64,000 nucleotides of DNA from Aporrectodea caliginosa (Eukaryota; Annelida; Clitellata; Crassiclitellata; Lumbricidae). Below the pieces are notes generated by a model. The model made no database searches. It was not told the origin of the DNA and saw only the letters and a program-made list of their open reading frames with translations. The DNA lies in assembly GCA_020284085.1 (NCBI GenBank), contig JACEVL010001189.1, forward strand, positions 84,339 through 148,338, read 5' to 3'. Every line of letters starts with the position of its first letter. Within the stretch, counting starts at the first letter, position 1. Shown here piece after piece: positions 11,600 to 23,100 of the stretch. The position numbers and the translations under genes were made by a program.

Positions 11600-11960
11600 C
11601 AGTCTGAAAGATAGGTTTACTTTAGAAAATCTTTGAACTTATTAAATAATTAACTTTTAGCTATCTGATACTTTGAAAAGGAAGACTTTTTTCCAATAAC
11701 TGCCGGTCATTAGCTGTTTCATTTTAAATTCCTATGTTCTTATTGATTGCTACACCTGCTGCTTATTTCTGTTTTATACTACATTATTGCTTGAAGTAAA
11801 TGATTACTACAATTGCTGTTTGAAATATAATTAAAACTTGTGATTTTATGTAAACTGGTTGTCTATCAGAATAAGTCGCATATCCTTCAAAGCTGGATAT
11901 AGTGTATCAACGTGCAGTCATGGCAATGTTAAATTTACAGCCAACACCACAAGAAGAGTA
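11600..11960 (+). repeat. Second lectin 3'-UTR-like segment
   Basis: About 500 bp past lectin A the sequence again resembles a lectin 3' untranslated region: AACTTATTAAATAATTAAC, CTATCTGATACTTTGAA and, further on, TTCAAAGCTGGATATAG. It aligns with 33480-33670 after lectin C. No CTLD exon precedes it. It is probably the tail of a deleted lectin copy or a partial tandem duplication of the UTR. Confidence 0.55.
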
Positions 11961-12056
11961 GCCTAACGTAACTTAACACGCCATTACAAGGGTGTTAAGT
12001 AGTTCAGAAGACGTAGAACCTGTGTTAGTACCACTGCAAATTAACCTGGAATGCTT

Positions 12057-12240
12057 AAAAGCCCATTTCTTCTAGCTTCCTCTTAAAAGCCGTGACTCTG
12101 TCCACTGAGACAGTACTATCATAGAAACCATTCCACGAATCTATAACTCTTGCACTGAAGAATATCTGCCCTAATGTTCCTTTTCATATTCTGGCCATAG
12201 GTGTTGGTTTACACCAGCCGCAACACCCAGTCGTGAAATC
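12057..12240 (-). pseudogene. LINE reverse transcriptase C-terminal remnant
   Basis: The reverse complement has an open frame of about 40 codons ending in a stop at 12057-12059. Its residues include IFFSARVIDSWNGF and VTAFKRKLEEMGF. This is the usual extreme C-terminus of non-LTR retrotransposon ORF2 proteins (F-x-S-R-V, W-N, S/A-F-K-x-x-L). No upstream RT core is preserved. Confidence 0.65.
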
Positions 12241-12837
12241 GAACTAGTGTTTTACGTCTAGTATTCACTACACAGTAGAAAGATATGCATGTGGACCTGC
12301 TTTCTTCACAATTCGATAGAGTTTTAAAAGCTAGGCCTATTTCATGAAATTTCTGGTTAATGTACCTCTAATCCAGAGCTCGCTGTCAAACCCCACACGC
12401 CCGTACTCCACAGTACGCAAATGTTGATGGTTTCGCGCCTATAATATCTGCTGAATGCACTCAACAAAGAACTTGTCACTTCAAGCACTACGAGAAATCT
12501 TTCTCACACTTAGTTATCTGTCAGTTTAAGGGTTACACTAAAATTAGGATTAATAACTAACCTGTTATAACCTATTTTATAGTGTAGACAACTGTGTTTA
12601 GGTCGCAAGAGACTGTTCTGGTCAGGGAGTCGTTAAAAAGCAGTGGCATCATGATTAGTCAAAGGCTTATCTGACGTTCTCAACAGTTAATTTTATTTAC
12701 GCAAGTAAACGGGATACAACTCCTGCACAATTAATCAAAATCAAACCAAAATTCAAAGATTTCGACTTGGCTACCAACTCACCCGCAATGAAGAGGCTAA
12801 AGACCTTAAGCAGTCTTATTTGGGTCAGTTCCTCAAC

Positions 12838-13175
12838 CGAAGTAAATTAATTTCAAGTCGACGTACAAACTAAAAATAAGCAACTTAAATTTTCATGTGT
12901 ACAATATATCCAAACAGTACGACTGAATACATTTAGAAACCGCCAATAATACCAAACTAAACCGGATACTCCATTTGGCTAAGGGGGATACTCATTTAGG
13001 GGGCGCGCCGGTGTCACGACATATAGAGTATCCCCATTAGAATTATATCCCCTTAGCGAAATGAAGTATCCGGCCGGATGAATCTGAACGTGAAGGACTA
13101 TCCCCCCTCGTGCGAAAGTATCCCCCATGAGTCGTACGAAATCATCCCCCATTCAAAAAGTATCCCCCTGCAAAT
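12838..13175. repeat. ATCCGGGGGAT-family transposon fragments
   Basis: From 12838 to about 13000 the sequence matches the interior and right end of the complete element at 63228-63590, including GGATACTCCATTTGGCTAAG. A second terminus follows, GCCGGTGTCACGACATATAG at about 13006. A cluster of GTATCCCCC motifs then runs to 13175. The pieces look like overlapping or rearranged copies of one non-autonomous DNA transposon family. Confidence 0.65.
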
Positions 13176-13562
13176 TAATTGCAAATTGGGCTATTTAAAT
13201 AAATTTATAACCATAGTTGGTAAAAACGGTTAAAACTTAAAACTGAATCATAAACGAAAAATGTAGTCTTTTCAACAACAACAAATAAAAAACGGAAAAA
13301 CGGGACAAAAGAACCTAGAAAATAATTTCACTCTATTACATCTTGTACTGCATTTTGAAAGTTAAAACTGTATTTAAACAATTTAATTTTAATCAGCAAA
13401 CAACCCAATTAAGTAACATTAATCTACAACAATTATTTTATTTTTATATGTTTTGTTTAATAAGAAATTGAGAAATTAAAAATATTGAAATCTTTCCTAA
13501 TTTAAATTGTAAGCATAAGTCCACATAGGCTAAGTCCATGCTGACTAACATAAACTAACATA
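13176..13562. other. AT-rich intergenic stretch
   Basis: Low-complexity AT-rich sequence lies between two transposon-like blocks. I see no open frame or repeat structure of note. Confidence 0.5.
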
Positions 13563-14340
13563 GGGTATAGTTCCCTTGTTTGGGCACCTTAAGGATTAAA
13601 GGCTCGTATCATATTGATTTTGACACGTATACTTATTGTTTGGTGTTGTTTGGTTAGCTGAAACAGTAGGTAATGAAAATATATTGAATACATACAATAG
13701 ATTGCAAAGCAATATTAGTTGTGCAGAAAAAATGACACACCCCTCAAAGTGCCCATATTAGGACATGGTGCCCTAATTTGAACACTAAATATTTAACGTG
13801 TAATAATTATAGTAGTAAATATGACCTCAATTTGGGCATACAAAGTTACCTAGAATGGGCACTGCCCAAATTAAGAATAAGCTTTACCCAATATTAACGT
13901 GTAATATAGTAGTAAATTTGGCCTCATACACTGCCCAAATTAGGAACACCCAATGGTGCCCAAATTAGGCTCTACGCAATACCCCCCTAGGAAAATGCTT
14001 TTTTTAAAGTGTGCTTACTTTCTCCCTCATTATCGCTCACATGGGGCGAAAAAGCTACACTTCACCAAACATCTGCAAAAAACCGATTGAAAATACATTA
14101 AAAAACAACGCGCCCACAGCTACTGAACCGTATATCGAACATTATAGAAAACTGGCATGCTAAAAACATTTACTTCTTACTTTCGAAGCGCAATTTTCCG
14201 CCGACATACGTTGCTGTTTTATAACAGCAATACTTATAGTTAATAATATTTCCTAGAAGGCACCACCGTATGTCGTCTATATTTTGAGATTCAAGGGGTG
14301 CCCATGTTAGGAACCTGCCCACATTAGGGTTACCCACCCT
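13563..14340. mobile_element. Probable MITE with GCCCAAATTAGG subterminal repeats
   Basis: Many copies of GCCCAAATTAGG, GCCCATATTAGG and their reverse complements (CCTAATTTGGGC-like) cluster at both ends of a block of about 780 bp, with a plainer AT-rich centre. The outer ends, AGGGTATAGTTCCC on the left and AGGGTGGGTAACCC reverse complemented on the right, are similar. Dense short subterminal repeats are common in DNA transposons where the transposase binds repeatedly. Superfamily and exact boundaries are not clear. Confidence 0.55.
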
Positions 14341-14693
14341 AATTTATTAAAAACTAAACTTTGTGAGTATAGAGTGTAGTCTAACTTACTTTATTAAAAC
14401 TTGTAGGCCTACTTACAATTTTTACTTATATAAAACTTGATAAAAATTATGGAGAAATATAAGTCAGTTTATCAGTCAGTCGGAGATTACTGTATATAAA
14501 GACAACATTTCGCATATTTGGATAACTTAGAAATTCAAATAACTTTTATAAATTTTATTTCTGGTACTGTGCTATTTATTTATGAAATGATGACATTAAA
14601 TAGTGACGGAATTACCTGAATCCTTGAAAGTACGGAGACAACGTAGGGGATTTCAGACAAAATGCAATTAAGACACAGTCATGAAAAGGGACT

Positions 14694-15195
14694 AAAGTGC
14701 TAATTAGGTGACTTGGTAGCGCGCGCTTGATATCGGTCGTTTCGTATAGAGATCTATGGGTACGCCAGCAAAGTCATTGAAGCCATTTGAGGCAACGAGC
14801 CAACTTCAATGGCTCTTGTGTTCTGTGTGCTCTTGTAATCTCACGTTAATTAAGCCATGCCTCAAAGTTAATCCATTCGCATAATAAGTTCTTGATGCGA
14901 TGGAAGACTTAGTGTCTAAAAGAAGGAAGACAAATATCAGCAGTCACAAACGGCAGTGTACTTATAAGGTAATAAGGTGCTAATTAGGTGACTTGGTAGC
15001 GCGCGCTGGATATCGGTCGTTTCGTACCAGCAATGTCCCTAAAACCAAGCCATTTGAGGCAACGAACCAACTTCAAGGTCTCTTGTGTTCTGTGTGCTCT
15101 TGTAATTTCACGTTAATTAAGCAATGCCTCAGAGTTAGTCCATTCGCATAATTAGTTGCGTGAAGGTCTTGATGCGATGGAAATATCAGCAGTCA
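14694..15195 (+). repeat. Tandem duplication, 280-bp period
   Basis: The block starting GTGCTAATTAGGTGACTTGG at about 14698 recurs at about 14978. The copies share TAGCGCGCGCT, CATTTGAGGCAACGA and CTTGTGTTCTGTGTGCTC and both end near AAATATCAGCAGTCA. They differ by scattered substitutions and small indels, so the duplication is not recent. No gene is evident. Confidence 0.8.
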
Positions 15196-15689
15196 TTCTT
15201 CCTTCTTTTAAACGACACGAACTTCGGAGATGGAAGAGTCCAGACCAGAAGAAAATTTGCTCGGGACCTCTGGAAGCAGTGCCATCTCGCCACTGGATGA
15301 GTGGCTCAGGTATTATATTGTATCTATCAATTTATATTGTGCCTCTCGTAGTGGGAATGGTCCGCAGTGCAATGCCATAGTGGTGTCACTGAGTGAAAAG
15401 ATTTATACGCAAAAGGGAAACAAGCTGACTTGAACAACTTTTGCACAAACGTACAGTCAAAGCAGCAAACATTAAGAATGCATTTAACTAATGAAATGTG
15501 GTGTGCACAGTTCTATAATCAATACGTCAAAAATTATTCGCCCTCATAGAGCCGTAAAGCAGCTGAACTGAATTTATGATCTGAAAGAGCGCATTCACTT
15601 TAGTGGAAAAGTGCTTCAAAGTGAACATTTAAAATGGACTTTTGAACTTGAAGGCTCACTTAAAATAATACCTTATACCTGTGCATTAT

Positions 15690-16604
15690 TATCCCCGGGG
15701 ATAATTTCACACGATGGGAGATAGAAATGGTTTATCTCCCCGGATACTCTATACCGGTATAGTCTATCCGGGGGATAAATTCATTCATCCCCCGGATAGT
15801 CCTAGGACGGATACTCTATTCCGGTGATACCGGCAAAAGAGCGCCGACATAAGAGCGCCGACTAAAGAGCGCCGACATAAGAATGAATGGATCTATAAAC
15901 GGGGCTTATCAAAGGGACAACAGGCAAAAGGGCCAACTTAAACAATCAGCATGTTAGGGCGTATAGTTCTATAGGGTTAAGTGCGAAATTGTTAAAATCG
16001 GGCTTAGATTACTAGGCCTTTGAAATATACGTTCTAATCAAATAAAACCCTTTTGCTGTTCGGCCCTTTTATCGGAAATCGTAGAACGCTGCTTAATTAA
16101 AACTTTTCTTTTAAAAGGACGTGAAGCCTTCGAGTGACGAAAGAAAACGAGCATGCAGAAGGTCGATTCGCAAAAACGCAAGGTGATGTTGCTGGTGTCC
16201 GGCTACCGTTATGATGGAATACCTCCGCGGCGTTGCACACAATCTTGAACTGTAACTTTTCTAGTTGACTCACTAACCAACATGAATGTTTTAGACTTAA
16301 ACTTCGTATATTTTAAACTTTTCGTTAGACAGGAATTTCAGGACATTTCTTTAGTATTAAATTCAGACATTTATTTAGTATTAAATTCTCCTTTCTTCAT
16401 AGCACTTTGTTAAATAGATTGCACTAGGTTTAATATTTCTGGTAGCTTTGACTTATACTCTTAAAAGTACACTTCATGTGTGGTTGGTCGCCTGGATAAA
16501 TTCAACATCGCTCTTATGTCGGTTGCTTTTTTGTCGGCGCTCTTTTGTCGGTCGCTCTTTTGACGTGCCAACATTTAGGGGATACTCTATTTCGTGACAC
16601 CGGC
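15690..16604. repeat. ATCCGGGGGAT-family ends flanking another element
   Basis: Reverse complemented, 15690-15834 matches the left end of the element at 63228, starting GCCGGTATCACCGGAATAG. At 16572-16604 there is a right end in forward orientation, GGGATACTCTATTTCGTG followed by ACACCGGC. A different transposon-like element fills the space between them. The orientation of the two ends is not that of one simple interrupted copy, so a rearrangement or two separate copies are likely. Confidence 0.6.
15835..16562. mobile_element. Candidate DNA element with AAAAGAGCGCCGAC ends
   Basis: The left end has three near-tandem copies of AAGAGCGCCGACATA-like units. The right end has inverted copies, GTCGGCGCTCTTTTGTCGG and GTCGCTCTTTTGAC, over about 730 bp in total. 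A second smaller pair of inverted motifs, ACAGGCAAAAGGGCC and CCTTTTGCTGTTCGGCCC, lies inside at about 15922 and 16048. No transposase is visible. The superfamily is unknown to me. Confidence 0.55.
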
Positions 16605-17131
16605 AGGGTCGCAAAAGTTTCATTTTAAGATAACATTTCATTTTGCTCAAAGTTGCCAACAAATGTTAAAGGTTGAAAAGTTGTGATTATCGAGTCCTCA
16701 CCCGCCGCTATCCCTACAAATAATGACCTTCCCTAAGCCTTCATGTCTAGTATATTTTTAGTTGTGCTGATGACGATTTATTAGGGGACACTACCTCGGT
16801 GTTGTATGCACCATATCCTCTAAAAGTCATCGGATATCCATTTGACAAATACTACATAAGAGTTACTCCTTAAATTGTTTTAATTCTACAAAGTACGTTT
16901 TCAGTGTTAGACGCTTCTGTCGTTTTCTCGACTGTGTCTATACCTCAACTATAAATCAAGAGCGGACGCTCTGTTTACCTTCGTCCTCTAAAAGCTAGAG
17001 TGACACTAGCAATTGCACAGAATTAAGGAGGATGCTTGTCCATTTAGAATCACTCTATGGTCATTATTTCAAGCAATTTCAACATTCCTTTATCTGTCCT
17101 GGAAGCCGGTTAGCTTCTCGTTAAGAATTAA
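16605..17131. other. Intergenic stretch, nothing recognised
   Basis: AT-rich unique-looking sequence without a supported gene, lying between two transposon blocks. The right limit is the TTAA target of the next element. Confidence 0.4.
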
Positions 17132-19053
17132 CACTAGAAGTACCAAGAAATCGAACTTCCTAGAAGCACCGAAGGGGTCATTTTGACCCCACATATTTTA
17201 TAATGCAAAGTCAATTGCAAATTCAATGAAATCGACAAAACAACTTTATTGACATTAATTAGGCCTACATAAGCATAAACAAGTGTAATTAATATTTTCC
17301 CATACCAACTTACTTATTACACTTATTACACAGAGGATCTCATAATTATTATGAGATCCTCTCCTCTCACCAGATCTAATAATCTTCTCACCAGATCTCC
17401 TATCCTCTCGCCAGATCATTCCCCTCACCAGATCTCGTCTCCTCACCAGATCTCCAATCCTCTCACCATATATCTCATATCCGTTCACCAGATCTCTCCT
17501 CTCACCAGATATTTCCTCTCACGAGATCTCCTATCCTCTCACCAGATCTCCTATCTTCCTGTCCATATCTCCTCTGTTTTCACTAAATAAACTATTCTCT
17601 CAGCATATCTCCTATCCTCTCACCAGATATCCTATCCTCTCACCAGTTCTCCTTTCTTATAACCAGATCTCATATCCTCTCATCAGATCTCCTCTTTTCT
17701 CACCAGATCTTCTATCCACACCAGATCTCCTATCTTCTCGTCAGATCTCATCTGTTCTCATTAAATCTACTATCCTATCACCAGATTTCTTATCTTCTCA
17801 CCAGATCTCTTCTCCTCTCACCTGATCTTCTATCGTCTCACCAGATCTTTCCTCTGACATGACTTTCCTCTTTTCTTTCACCAGATCTCTCTCTCACCTG
17901 ATCTCTTCTCTCACCAGATCTCCTCTCCTCTCACCAGATTTCCTCTCACCAGATCTCCTCTTTCCTCTCACCAGATCTCCTCTTCTCTCACCAAATCTCT
18001 CTCCTCTCACCAGATATCTTTCCTGACCAGATCTCTTTTTTCCTCTCGCCAGATCTCCTCTCCTCTCACCAGATCTCCCTCTAGCCAGATCAGTAGTACT
18101 CTCCTCTCACCACATCTCTTTTCTGACCAGATCTTCTTTCCTCTCACCAGATCTCCTATCTTCTCACTAGATCTCTTTTCTGACCAGATCTTCTTTCCTC
18201 TCACCTGATTTCCTCTCCACTCGCCAGATCTCCTCTCTTCTCACCAGACCTCTCTTCTCGCCAAATCTACTCTCCTTTCACCAGATCTCCTATCCTCTCA
18301 CCTGATCTCCTCTCTTCTTGCCAGAACTCCTATCCTCTCACAGACCTCTCCTCACGCCAGTTCTACTCACCTCTCACCAGATCTCCTATCTTCTTTTTAC
18401 CTGATCACCTCTTCTCTCACCAGATCTCCTATCCTCTCACCAGATCTCATCTCTGATTAGATCTTCTTTTCACTCACCAGATTTCCTATCCTCTCACCAG
18501 ACCTCTCCTCTCCTTTCACCAGATCTTCTATCCTCTCACCAGACCCCCTCTCCTCTCGACAGATCTTATATCCTCTCACCATATCGCCTATCCTATCACC
18601 AGACCTCTCCTCTCGCCAGATCTCCTCTCCTGTCACCAGATCTCCTATCCTGTCACCTGATCTCCTCTCACTCGATATCCTCTCACCAGATCTCCTCTCC
18701 TCTCACCAGATCTCCTCTCCTCTCACCAGATCTCCTATCTTCTCACATTTCAATACGCAATTAGCTGTGATCTATACTATTATTGAATAGGCTAGATAAG
18801 AAATGCGTTGCCTGATATGCAAGTACTAATACAGGGGTCAGATTGACCCCTCGGTGCTTAAAGGTAGAACAGCAAAAATCTCAGAAATTGTGAATCCCCC
18901 CGAGTTCAAATTTTGGCAGAGGGTATACCCTACGAAGTTAGTACGAATTTAGGAGAAGTCATGAAATTACAGGACATGGGCTGTATCTGGGGCCGAGGTG
19001 CGTTTAGCTAAAAGCACAAAGGGGTCAGGTTGACCCCTTCGGTACTTCTAGTG
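17132..19053. mobile_element. piggyBac-like MITE carrying a minisatellite, 1922 bp
   Basis: TTAA lies at 17128-17131 and 19054-19057. Both ends begin with the perfect 13-bp inverted repeat CACTAGAAGTACC. Inward of this on both sides are further inverted motifs, GAAGGGGTCA followed by TGACCCC, at 17172-17190 and 19018-19040, with an extra copy at about 18835. The end sequence and TTAA target fit piggyBac-type elements. The interior is almost wholly a degenerate satellite, and there is no transposase. Confidence 0.85.
17341..18750. repeat. AGATCT-rich minisatellite, about 20-bp units
   Basis: About 1.4 kb of degenerate tandem units close to CTCTCACCAGATCTCCTATC. Unit length varies by small indels, and AGATCT recurs along the array. 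Open frames across it are low-complexity shadows, rich in Ser/Pro/Gln on + and Arg/Glu/Gly on -. The array is wholly enclosed by the piggyBac-like termini. Confidence 0.93.
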
Positions 19054-19057
19054 TTAA

Positions 19058-19960
19058 CAATCTTTCAAGTCTGCAGTGTAATAGGCCTAGAGTGTAGATT
19101 TCATTGTTAGAAGTTGCTTCGTCATCGTCGATTAATTGAGCTATTATTATATTATAATACAATCGTGTGCCAGATGTGAAAATGCTCTCTCTTTGTTAAT
19201 AGAAAACCAGGCGCCACACGTCTGCCTTCAGCCCACCTTGGGAGTTAAATAGTTAAATAGTAACACGACCTTGAAAGACGCGGTTCTATACACGTTGCCA
19301 TCTAGACCATCTAGTCATCAGCCTTCCATTCCCTAAGGGCAGCTGTAAAATGAGAGGGCGCATAACAGGTTGCCAAGACTTTTGTTTAATAATAATCATG
19401 AAATTTGTACCGTCATGTTTCAATGTTTCAATGTTACCCACTGCTGTTCGTCAGTGAACTTTTAAATAAACACGATTATTATAATTGAGCCAGTCACTGT
19501 GGTCTGCGTCAGGAAGCGTCGAACTGTCAGAGACTCTCGTGGGGAAAGTCTTAAACGACATTCAAACGTTGTTTTACACCGATTGCGATTTCTCTGAATC
19601 AAGCTGCAAGTATGGCAAGTGTGGCTTCTAGAGTATTTGCTTAACAGGTATAATAATGTATATATGCATATGGACTCAAGGTAAAACAATTGTGCTGTTG
19701 TTCCAAGAGTTCAATGGGACATACACTTGCGTCTCTGCGAATGACACCGCTTGCACTGAAAGACGTGGAGTTCAATTGGTATAATTGTCCAACATTTATT
19801 TTCAAATTATAGTTTCTTCTTCACTTGGTTATAAACTGCATCTAAAAAAATCAGAACTTCGTATGTACCATATGTTTTTCTGTATTTCCATCTCTGCAAT
19901 AATTTGTAATTCGATAGCCAATTTATATGTAATTACCTACACAGTCGTCATAATTATAAA
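19058..19960. other. Intergenic stretch before lectin B
   Basis: No gene is supported. The last 100 bases contain ATCTCTGCAATAATTTGTAA and AAACGTGTATCGAC, which are shared with the regions upstream of the units at 40965 and 51584. The lectin promoter homology therefore starts at about 19880. Confidence 0.5.
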
Positions 19961-20043
19961 CTTCAATTAAACGTGTATCGACCATTGCCAGCGCACAGGT
20001 GGGCTACGCATGCACGCAAGAGCATCCAACTAGCATCAGAGAG

Positions 20044-20049
20044 TATAAA
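20044..20049 (+). promoter_or_regulatory. TATA box of lectin B
   Basis: TATAAA in GAGAGTATAAAATGC lies 97 bp before the lectin B start codon. Upstream AAACGTGTATCGAC and ACGCATGCAC motifs are shared with the units at 40965 and 51584, which places this promoter in that subgroup. Confidence 0.75.
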
Positions 20050-20140
20050 ATGCGGTACCGAGACACGCTCATAGACAGTCGAACAAAGTTCATCTTTGAG
20101 CGTAGAACTGCATGATCTGCAAAGTACACGTATCGGTAAA

Positions 20141-23100
20141 ATGTTGAAAGTCACGCTAGCTTTCATCCTCCTTGGAATGCTGGTTGCAACAGCACATGGT
20201 GGTTTGTAGTCTGACTTTTGTGTTTCTAGCAGAGCTTTTTCGGACGCAGCGGCGTTCCGGGACCTTTTTCAGCCATTAAAAATAATTTGGCTAATTAAAA
20301 TGTTTAATAAAAAAATTATTTCTAATTATTTAGATACTTTTATTTAATTTCAGTGCTTTCGGTGTTTATTGATATTGATATAATTATGTGAAATAGAAAT
20401 ATTACCATAAAATATGCCTCTATAATAATTGTTCTGAAGTTGATGAGTTCTGGAACCTTTTCTTCTAGAACAAAACACTGGCTTCTGGCAATATAAACTG
20501 TTCTATTCGAACGACTAACTTAGGACCATTAGGCCTACGCAATGTATTCAACAAGTGTAACACAGCTTGCAAGTAAATAGATGGCTAGCAAAGAAAATAC
20601 ATGACAGATAACCAAAATCAGAAAACGGCAGAAAGTAGTAAAGCCAGGTGCAGTGATTTGATGGATGATAGTAGCAAATAAAACAGATTTACAAAATTTG
20701 ACGAAAAGTATAAGAGCAGTATAAATAGAGCAAAGAAAACTGCGATAGTTCCTTGGATAAAATGAAGCAACCATTTGAACTTTTATAATAATTTAAACTG
20801 GAGGAAAAGGTTCAGGTGCTGCAAGGACGAGTTTCTTTCGTTTGTGGTTGAAGAAGTTGGTGAGTCGGGTGATGAGTAAGACTTCAGTAAGCTGATGAAT
20901 GCACTGCTTCGATTAGTCTGTTACTGATATTACTGTGGTTAGTAGTACACTAAAGAAGAATATAATAATAAGCCGTTGATAGAGTTGTTGAATGAGTCAT
21001 TTACTTTTTGCTGAATTGAGCTGTATTAAGTCTGTTTGCGAGATTATCACTTATTCACTAATTTACTCGCGAGTTGCTTTTACAGTATCCTGCGAAACGA
21101 CTTCAAACGAGATATTTATAGCTGGTCATATAGTTATGGCTCATCGACCACCTGACTAACTGACTAAATGACCGACTAAATGAGTGACTTCACACAGAAT
21201 ATCTAATTTATTCATGGTCATAAGTGACTCCAGATTATTCAATAGGATAGCTACCTTTCTATACTGAGAAGCCGGGACGCATTTTTTCATGACGCACCTT
21301 ACGAGTCATAATATGGGGCCACAGGCGGCGCGCGGCACAAGTTGCGCAACCGAGTAATATTTTGTGTTTAAATGTCGTTATTAAAGATTTTGCGTTAGGT
21401 ACAAATATATTTTTTAATAATTTTTATTACATTATACATCACTAGATGTTTGCCCGTCCTACGATCCTAAGACGGTAATGTTTAGGGACCTCGGGCGAGC
21501 AACTTAAAAATAGCCTGCGGGCCGCATGCACGTCAATAGACTATCGCACACTCCAACTTTCATTACACGCAATTTTTAAACTGCGCGACGGTTGAAAAAC
21601 AATTGAACAGATTCGTTCTTGGCGCTTAGTGCGATAGCATCGCCATCTATTGAAATGAAATGAGTTTAATTCATCGCGTTAAAGTTCGCTTCAGGGCTTC
21701 ATGATTTCATGACATTCCTGTTCTATTATATTTCCAACATTGATTTCTGCAATTTTGTTAAATGGTGACCGAGATTTTATTTAGTTTGACTTTAAGAACA
21801 CTTGCAGATTCTGTCGATCAGAGCAAGTTTTCAAGCAGTTTAGTGATGCGATTATCATTTTTTTTATTCAACGCATTATTTTAAATTACTCTGCACAGCT
21901 TTCAACAGCGGTTTCTGTCCCAAAGCAAAGTTGTAGAACTCCGCACATGTCATTCTATAATTTGTTTTCACAAACAATTCAGTTTCCACAGCTTCATCAC
22001 GCATTCTTTTACGCTCGGCAGTTCATAGTTTCTTCATTGTAGAACAGAATCAACTGGAGCATTGCTCACTAGCAGGGACAATATAAGCTCAAAAAGCTTT
22101 TGCAAGTTTGAACAATTCATTGCTTTAAAAATTCAACCTATTTTAGATCTGCACCTTTGTCTGACATGCCTATAAGCTTCGGCAAAACTGCTGAAAGGTT
22201 AGCAAATCAGTTGAAACGCTCAGCTCCGTCATCAATCGATTTTGCTTATTGAAACCGAACTCGTGTTTCAAATTTAGCACTGAAAAGTACTTGAATGGTG
22301 ATGTATTGAATGAGAACAACTTTACCAAAATTATACTTTAAGCTTCTTTTATAGATTAGTCAATCAATATTCGTTTTGGGAAAATACTCAAGCTGACAGA
22401 GCCGCAAATTAATGACAAAAAATGTGCTGCATCTTTTTCTTAAACAAATGAAATGTATTAGAATTTGCAGAACAGAACAGAAGAAGCCATAGAAGAAGTT
22501 CTGAAGAACTGTTGGCAGTTCTAACTGCTCTCTTTCATCAAAGGTGGCGCCATAAATTATTTATGATATTATCATAATATTTCACTTCGCCTGCGTTATA
22601 AATTTATAGTGGTTGTGATCAAATATAATACCGTACTGGTATTGTGCTTAAAGTCACATTTGCTAGTATGGTCACATTTGCTAGTATGGTCACAAAATTA
22701 ATGTGAAAGTAGGGTCATATGGCTGTCCCAACAAGGTCAAGTGTAGACGCGGGACATTTACCTCGAAATCAGGACAGTCCCGACAAAATCGGAACTGGTG
22801 CCTAGCCTACAGTGTAGGCCCTACTGTTAAAATGTTGATCCAGACTCATTTCAACTGATACTTACGTTACGTTTCTAGAAAATTACGTTATCAATCCATT
22901 GCAAGGCAGTCGGTGCGGTATGTTTTGTTTTCAGTGTCGAGCAATTATCAGCAATCACCCGCTATATAATAATTAGTAAGTCTTATATTGCAAGCTGCTT
23001 CAAAACAATTATGTTTAGCAGTTATATATCTGAAATGCAAACATAGGCGTAGAAGTTAATCAATGGACTTCTAATTGAAAATGGCATAATCACAGCACAC

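Noticed and set aside
17255..18204. Repetitive open frames rich in Arg/Glu/Gly or Ser/Pro
   Set aside because: They are shadows of the AGATCT-rich minisatellite.
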